DNA of 64,000 nt, taken from contig CM033725.1 of the NCBI GenBank assembly GCA_019671005.1, forward strand, positions 36,912,678-36,976,677, given 5' to 3'. The notes under the pieces were generated by a model. It was not told where the DNA came from. It saw only the letters and a list, made by a program, of their open reading frames with translations, and did not search any database. Source of the stretch: Hibiscus mutabilis. Taxonomy: Eukaryota > Streptophyta > Magnoliopsida > Malvales > Malvaceae. Below are positions 57,754 to 64,000 of the stretch, in pieces; positions within the stretch are counted from its first letter, which is position 1; each line of letters opens with the position of its first letter. The position numbers and the translations under genes were made by a program.

Positions 57754-59115
57754 CTAAAGCAAAACCTTACATTTCCGAATGAAGCTGTTCGAGAAATTTA
57801 CATGCCTGCTCCATAGGCTTCGTAGCTCTAGAGAGCCGATATCGAGCCATGGCTTGGCAGGGCCAGTGAAATGCAAAACAGCAGCAGCCTCCAATATCTG
57901 TCCTTGGGCCGAAGAGGAACGATAGCCTAAACCAGCCACTTGCCATAAAGGATCAATAGGATGCACATGTCCCTCGAAAGCAAGTAAACTTGGTGGAAGC
58001 GCTCCCGGTTGCCATAGCGTGAACCCTGAATTGAGACTCTGTACAAAACAAATTCGAGCAATTAAATGGGCAGAACGACAACATTGGTCACCAAATAGCT
58101 GAATCAGAAGCAGACAATTTACTTACAAGTTTCAACCATTTATGATAAGAAGATGTGATGTTGGTCCTCCTCCAAGCTTCAACATCGAAGACATTCATAC
58201 CTGAAAGCCATGCACAACGATCTTGGTCGAGGTTGGATGAAATTGTCGGGTGAGAAAAATTCAAGTAGTCCTTGTATTTCCTTCCTGGACAGCAGTTGTC
58301 CCCACACCATGACTCAACAACAGCGCCAACGACTTTCCCATTGAGATCCAATGTCCACAAAGATGAAATGTCATGTTGTACTACAACATCGTCATCCAAG
58401 AATACTATCTTGTTGAGATCTGGAAACAGCTGTGGAACCCATGAAAGTTATAACATATCAATGCCAACTGAATTTTAAGGTTCAGAACAAATCACTTGTC
58501 AGAAAATTCAATGCAGGATTTTAGAGTAATTACTTCAGGGATATAAATGCGAAGATGATTCATAGGGGACAGGCAGCTAGGGTTTAAAGCCTCAAAAAAA
58601 TTTTGATGCTCTCCCCCATGTTCAAAGTCTTCTTCTTTCAGATTATTGTAGTAATGACTACAAATCAAGTGATGTATTTCCAACATCTGCTTAACTCCAG
58701 CATTCACCTCCTGAGACCAATCATATTGATGTAATCCCTTAACTTCCACTACGGCTGATTTCAACGAATTTATTGCAAACCAGGCATGCATTGGACTGTA
58801 AGTTTTTTTGTCTGTTACTATGTGAAACACCAATTTTTCAGGATTTGCTGCTTTCTCAACTGTAGAGGATATCACAACAGAGGCAGCCAGGACATTGTCA
58901 GTCAGAAGCACAATATGGTGAAAGGATGTGTCAGCAAGGCGAGAAACATATTCGGGTGGAGGTAAACGAGAGCGGGCCATTGCATTTACAGCATACTCTT
59001 CTGTCAATTTCAGACAGAGGCAATGTAGGCTCTTTGGGACACCCCTTGAAGCTAAATACCAGTACATTAACTCATGCTTCTTTGCTGACTGGACCTTCCG
59101 CTCCATATCTAAAAG
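57754..59115 (-). CDS. GAUT15: GT8 galacturonosyltransferase-like, C-terminal exons
   Basis: Three clean exons, 58534-59115, 58127-58429 and 57754-58038, are all in phase 0 with GT donors and AG acceptors. They read LLDMERKVQSAK, SFHHIVLLTDNVLAAS, FHIVTDKKTY and NHLRIYIPE. Next come IVFLDDDVVVQ (the DxD metal and UDP-sugar site), CGDNCCPGRKYKDYLNF and WLSGMNVFD, and finally GFTLWQPGALPP, HFTGPAKPWLD and a C-terminus KCKVLL with TAG at 57754. GT8 GAUT proteins add GalA or related sugars to cell-wall polymers in the Golgi. The CGDNCCPG segment and the exon start before MERKVQSAK fit GAUT15 best. The N-terminal membrane anchor and stem are missing from the readable exons, so the gene is incomplete or its first exons lie elsewhere. 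Confidence 0.88.
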
Positions 59116-59524
59116 CTGGGAATAAATAAAGGAAGTACTTTGATTTCTTAGAGGAATGTCGAAGTGTTTACATATATTGTAAGTTGCATACTGAAAAAAT
59201 GACAATATATAATTTATACACAGAATTTCCTTATTCCACCCTTTATAGTAATAAGCATTCATGCCGTATGCATACATAAGCACATACAAGCAGACAAAAA
59301 CCACAAACCTGATTTAGTTAGTAGAATCAAACCAGAATGGAATATATGTAAGATAAAATAAATGTTTATTGCAAGCAACAAAAACTAGCACAACACTTGG
59401 ATATCTACATTGGGGTTCAAAAGAAAGAAAGGAAAAATTGCTGTCAAAACTATTTATCAAAGCACTAATCTAATGATATAAAAATGTCAAAGCACATCAG
59501 AAAATTGGTCCTTTGAGATTATAC

Positions 59525-59600
59525 CATCAAGCAAGAATCCTGACCAATGTTCCTTCACCATTATATAGCTAGTTTGTGCCGTTAAACCTGTTAATCGCTG
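59525..59600 (-). other. Possible extra upstream exon, doubtful
   Basis: Between TCCTAG and a GTATAA donor lie 76 bases open in one frame only (QRLTGLTAQTSYIMVKEHW...). It would end in phase 1, which does not fit the phase-0 start of the exon at 59115, so another small exon would be needed. It matches nothing known in GAUT proteins. Confidence 0.15.
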
Positions 59601-59805
59601 CTAGGAGAAAAATCAACTTTGAGATAACAGGAAATAAGACCGCAGCTCATATGCAAGTTGAACACCACTTAAAGAAAAATTGATACCAATGGCCTTACTC
59701 AGGTTATCTTATTTGGAACTCTCAGTAATATAGAGGATAATGCAGAGTGGATTACACACACCACTGGTTGACAACTTAAAATTTTGGGTAAGCATAGTGC
59801 TCTAC

Positions 59806-60110
59806 GACACACACACACACACAGGGCAGATAAGTGTGTTAAGCATCCAACTTAAAACACGCACACATGACAAATAAGTGTGTTAAGCATCCAACTTAAA
59901 ACACACATGCATGCACACATGATAGTTAAGTGTGTTAAGCATCCAACTTAAAGCACACATGCAAGCACACATGATAGTTAAGTGTGTTAAGCATCCAACT
60001 TAAAACACACACACACACCGACACACACGCACACATGATAGTTAAGTGTGTTAAGCATCCAACTTAAACACACGCATGTGCACATGTTAAGCATCCAACT
60101 TAAAACCAAT
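59806..60110 (+). repeat. Minisatellite with GTTAAGCATCCAACTTAAA core
   Basis: Six cores start at about 59838, 59882, 59934, 59986, 60050 and 60086, separated by (CA)n-rich spacers; a (CA)n run also precedes the first core. The last core runs on into AACCAATTGGTATTGG, the start of the LTR-like piece that follows. Confidence 0.88.
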
Positions 60111-60370
60111 TGGTATTGGTGGAGGGGCTTAATATAAAGATCACAGAAAACCTTACACATAACTGATAAGGAATAACACCACTTAACACTTCCCCTCCTG
60201 TAGCTCACAGGGCCTACACGTGGACAACCTCACCAGGGGCATCAACCTTACATGGGGTTGGGTTGGAAAAAGCAACATAATAAAAAGCTTGGGCTTTGAT
60301 ACCATGTTAATCCGACCTAAAACCAATTGGTTACAAGGAAGGGAGCCAACTTTAACATAAGACCATAACA
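60084..60370 (-). mobile_element. Small LTR-retroelement fragment
   Basis: TGTTAAGCATCCAACTTAAAACC at 60084 and TGTTAATCCGACCTAAAACC at 60305 look like two related LTR starts, each followed by AATTGG. Directly left of the second, TTTGATACCA is the complement of a tRNA-iMet-like primer site (TGGTATCAAAG). No coding part; a TRIM-like or solo remnant in minus orientation. Confidence 0.5.
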
Positions 60371-61259
60371 AACTTGATACTTAACAAAGCACTTCCAGTA
60401 ATTTGATTACTTGACACATAAAAGAAGGTATAATAGATGCCGCTATATTTAACTTAAGATTACATAAATGGTAAAACGGTAAAGACAGAAGCAGTGAAGC
60501 ATAAAAGAAAAATATATCTAGTTGCATGACATAATATGACAAATTCCCTCACTTGTCGCTGAATTCGAATGCAAGTGTTCCGCCCTAGTACTCGAGAATG
60601 TTATTCCACAGGTAACTTGTACAAATTGTAGATCTTTTGATGAAGGGAATCTTACCAATGGAAAGAATAACAAGTGGCCTTTTCTATTTTTTCTTCCTAA
60701 ATACTTGCTAGACACCAATAATCAAATTTCCAAGATAATTTATGAATAAACACAAATTATTAACAGGGTGTATAAGAAACATGAAAAAGATGGGTATGCC
60801 AGTGATCATTGTATGTAAAAAATATTTGATGGATTGCCAGCAAATAGGATCAGCTAAGTTTGCGTTTATTTAAAAACGAGGACACCAGCACATGAACCTA
60901 GTAAGTAGTAACTAAATGCAGTTTCTGTAAGGTCATGGATTTTAAGGGCAAACACCTTAGAACATGTGGTCTCAAACTGAAAAAAATCAACAGAGGCATA
61001 GAAGTAGTTAGAGCAAAACATTCTGATGCAAAACAACAAATTGACTAAAACCAAAAAGAAAGCCTCATCATGGTGTCCTATAAAAGCCTTCTAAACCCAA
61101 AAGTAACTCAACCATTTGGCCTGATGGGATAATCCACGTTGCTGGTTGAGTCGGTTATTTCCAACTTTGAATAGAAAAGGATCTCCTTTTTATGATTGGA
61201 ATTAATTAACATGTAAATCAAATGGGTCAAATAATGACAAATAAAATGAATGTTAAATA
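60371..61259. other. No gene recognised
   Basis: Open frames on the minus strand (60518-60718 and 60866-61054) have no family resemblance. The GAUT15 N-terminal exons were looked for here and not found. Confidence 0.4.
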
Positions 61260-64000
61260 AGGGCTTGAAAAATAAACACACAAAGGCCCACTAAAAGCTC
61301 TAACCTAAAATGCTCAAATTATGGAAATTTAATTAGTGATCTAGTTGCTAGTTAGGTGATTCTAGTATTAACCTAAATTAATTAACCCTAAAAAACTAGA
61401 AAGCCTTAACAAATTATGAATTATCTTGGAACCTGATAATTAATTCAATCATTTTAAACTAGTGTTCCAATAAGCCAAGAACACTATTTAAAACAAATTG
61501 AGTTAATTAACAATGGTTTAAAATTAAATGTCAATCTAAACTTGCAATTAATTTTATCCTAAAAGTAGTTAAGAGATATCCAACTAATTTAATGAATTTA
61601 ACATTCATCCCAATGAGCCAAGGGTAAATTTAAATTCACTAAATCAATTCGGACCCTAAACAAATTAAGGCTCTAAAAGGCTAACCCTAAATTAATCTAA
61701 TTAATTTAAAGTTGTGCCCCTATGAGACAAGCACGTGACTTAAATTAATTAAATTAATTCCTAAACTAATCTAAAAGCCAACAAGCCTAAAGCCCATCTA
61801 AACTAAGCCCAAAGACCACTAAGCTAAAGCTAAACCTAGGCCTAAAACAAACAAGGCCCACACCTAAACTAAACACATATTAAATACATATATTCATAAA
61901 GAAACAAACTTTAATTACACTTTATATACTATATATAAAATATATGATATATATATATATATACTTAAAATTATATTATACATATATTAAATAGTATGTA
62001 TTATGTATAAATAAATAAATTATATTATAAAAACTATGTATCATATGTACTACAAAACTTGTATTATACATATTAAAAAGCTTTGCATATTGTACATAAA
62101 AATATATTATATTGTAGAAACTATATTATATATATACCGTACTTTATAAAAAATTGTATGTTATATATTTAAGAAAACTATATAATATACTTTATAAAAA
62201 CCATATGTTATGTTTTATAAACAAACTATATTATATATCATATATATTATAATTATCGCATAAAATGAATATCAAGCCTCAATACAAGCATATTAACAAC
62301 AAACATGGATAAACATAATACATAAAAAAGGCATAAAAAATTAAATATGCATGATAATAAGAGGATTACTCAACACTGGACATGGACCTAATCGAACAAA
62401 CAAAAATCTAGAGGGCCAGATTTAAAGAAAAGAAAGGGGACGAGATTGAAAAGCCTTTTAAAGTTCCAGGGACCGGGGTATAATTTGCAAGGGCGGAATG
62501 GCCTGAGCCCGTGATTATCCCACACGAAAGGACTAAAACGATGATTTGCCCATACGAAAGGACCGCGGGCGTTATTAAATTAGGGCAGAGGGTTTTAAAA
62601 ATCAATTTTACCAATTTTAAAATGAGGGCCAATTATATAACACACAAAAAAAAAATTAAAACAAAAAACTTTACAACATTAATCCTCTCCCGACCTTCTT
62701 CTTTCTCCCCGAAGAGGGGATGAACACCGCCTTGTATTCATCCCCAAACCCAAAAACTGACGAACAAACCCAGAAACCTTTGTTAAACCTAGAAACCGGC
62801 AAGGCTCTGCCGCGCCGGCCGCCGCTCGCCGGCGACCCCAAAACCACTTTGGTTCGACTCCTTTCTTTTTTATAAAACCAAATCTGCTCTTTAATCTTTG
62901 AAAACAACGAGAAAAACCCCTCTTTCTTTTATAAACAGAAATGAAAACCCCTTTGAGAACCCAAACACGAAATGACCCTCTCTTCGACCTACACCCCTTT
63001 TGTTTCACCATTCACGACCCCGAGAGGCCGGAAGGCTTATCAACGGCAAAGAAGGGTGGTCTGACCCGAGAGAAAGGTCGAACACCGAAGGTAAAACAAA
63101 TCTAAACCCTAGTTTGTTTCAGTACATGCTTATAATTATATTCAGAAATAAAAAAAGAAAGGGGAAGTATACCTCTGAAAATTTTTGAGGCTGCCTTTTT
63201 GTTCTCTATTGCTTTGAAATTCCCATCTAGGGTTACAATGCTTAGGGCTTGTTGTTATATACCCCAATATTACATTCATTTAGAAAAATAGATAAATGAA
63301 ACCCTAATATTCCTATTGGCTGCTATTTGGTTTTGGAATTATTCACGCACAATTCTGATTTCTGCCTATTTGTCCCCAAAATTCCCTATAATCTGTTTCT
63401 GCCTCTAACATCGTCCTTGATTTTGTTTTTGTTTTCATGTGACATGGCTGGATGGAGCGCTAGAGGGGACCAGGATAAACGATTGACTTGGCTACGATCG
63501 TGGAAGTATAGTGGTGGTGTGGCATCGTGCCACCGGTCTCTTCGATTGACGTGGTGGCCACGTTGGAAGGTCGATCGGCACACGTAGAAGCAAAGCTAGG
63601 AGATAAATAGGCACGCACACGCGCGTATGGGAACCAGAGAGCCACGTATGGGCACGTGCAAGATGACACTTCTGGTTGCATCTGGTCCATCAGATCAGAA
63701 ACAGGTCTGACGGTTGAAATTGGGCTGCGTAAAAACAACAAAGGGGATTAGCTTAGGGCCCTAATAGGCTTAGTACGCAATGTATAAGACTATTGGGCTG
63801 GTTATAATTGTAAATGGACTATTGATATATATATATATATATGGGCTGACTTTTATACATTGGGTTTTATTTAATGTATCTTCTTTAGCTTAATTTAATA
63901 TCAATAATAACAAAGATGAATACTAGTAGTAATGACTATATAATAACACTACGATAATATAACATTAACATTTTGGGATTTTCAATTTAACTACATATAA
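61260..64000 (-). mobile_element. Tat/Ogre-like LTR/UTR region, reverse orientation
   Basis: On the minus strand, GC-rich text with GATCTGATGG and ACCGTCAGACC words (63690-63720) comes first, like the plus-strand region 5875-6260. A Pro/Arg-rich-looking part (62680-63010) follows, then GGACCGGGGTA/AAAGGACC text (62460-62570) and AT-rich text with (TA)n (61930-62250). Three AATRAGCCAAG/ATGAGACAAG units lie at about 61470, 61613 and 61718. No pol coding is seen. The frames at 62671-63011 and 63386-63741 are probably accidental. Confidence 0.4.
61941..61965. repeat. (TA)n microsatellite and AT-rich tract
   Basis: ATATATATATATATATAC-like run inside a 330-bp tract of A/T with almost no G/C; a second (AT)n run is at about 63823-63842. 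Confidence 0.8.

Noticed and set aside
59806..60110. CRISPR-like array from regular 19-bp repeats with spacers
   Set aside because: Eukaryotic context, CA-repeat spacers of similar text, and a repeat equal to an LTR end; it is a minisatellite.
62671..63011. Arg/Gly-rich minus-strand frames of 78-110 codons
   Set aside because: They lie in GC-richer LTR/UTR-like text, overlap each other in different frames and resemble no family.

Overview
This window looks like nuclear DNA from a eudicot plant. It has stacked Ty3/Gypsy and Ty1/Copia LTR retrotransposons primed by plant tRNA-iMet or tRNA-Asp, Mutator-like inverted-repeat elements with 9-bp target duplications, degenerate CCCTAAA-type repeats, and one host-type gene with introns: a GT8 galacturonosyltransferase of GAUT15 type. 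Nothing bacterial, organellar, rRNA or tRNA was seen. The species cannot be named from this sequence.

Layout. 1-6.3 kb is the 3' part of a decayed Tat/Ogre-like Gypsy element: RT, two RNase H domains, integrase, then a non-coding 3' region with a higher-order tandem array at 4.45-5.26 kb. 6.4-11.5 kb is a SIRE-like Copia element on the minus strand whose integrase core has been deleted. 12.1-26.65 kb is an older Copia element. Its gag was split by a long-LTR Gypsy element (14155-21655, 5-bp duplication ATTGG).

26.65-54.4 kb is an unusual repeat domain. It contains at least two dispersed repeat families (called U and V here), telomere-like tandem blocks, a 1.4-kb Mutator-like foldback element, three copies or fragments of a ubiquitin-E2-fold gene on the minus strand, and a Ulp1/C48 SUMO-protease-like gene on the minus strand. 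A very young 6.0-kb non-autonomous Athila-like element (33341-39340, duplication GTAGG) sits inside intron 2 of one E2-like copy. In the two E2-like copies where the position can be read, it holds Arg instead of the catalytic Cys. E2-fold and Ulp1-type genes together in one repeat domain are the best candidate here for something undescribed. They may be cargo of a non-TIR Mutator-like (Kaonashi-type) element, but that is inference.

54.4-57.7 kb holds a Tat/Ogre-like LTR fragment, an AAT microsatellite and an 827-bp Mutator-like MITE. 57754-59115 carries the last three exons of the GAUT15-like gene on the minus strand; its N-terminal exons were not found. 59.8-60.4 kb has a minisatellite apparently grown from an LTR end. 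61.2-64 kb resembles a Tat/Ogre LTR/UTR in reverse orientation.

Almost every coding stretch is broken by stops or frameshifts. Only the GAUT exons read cleanly. Exon limits, frames and motifs were read by eye; lineage names rest on motif recall, not on searches.
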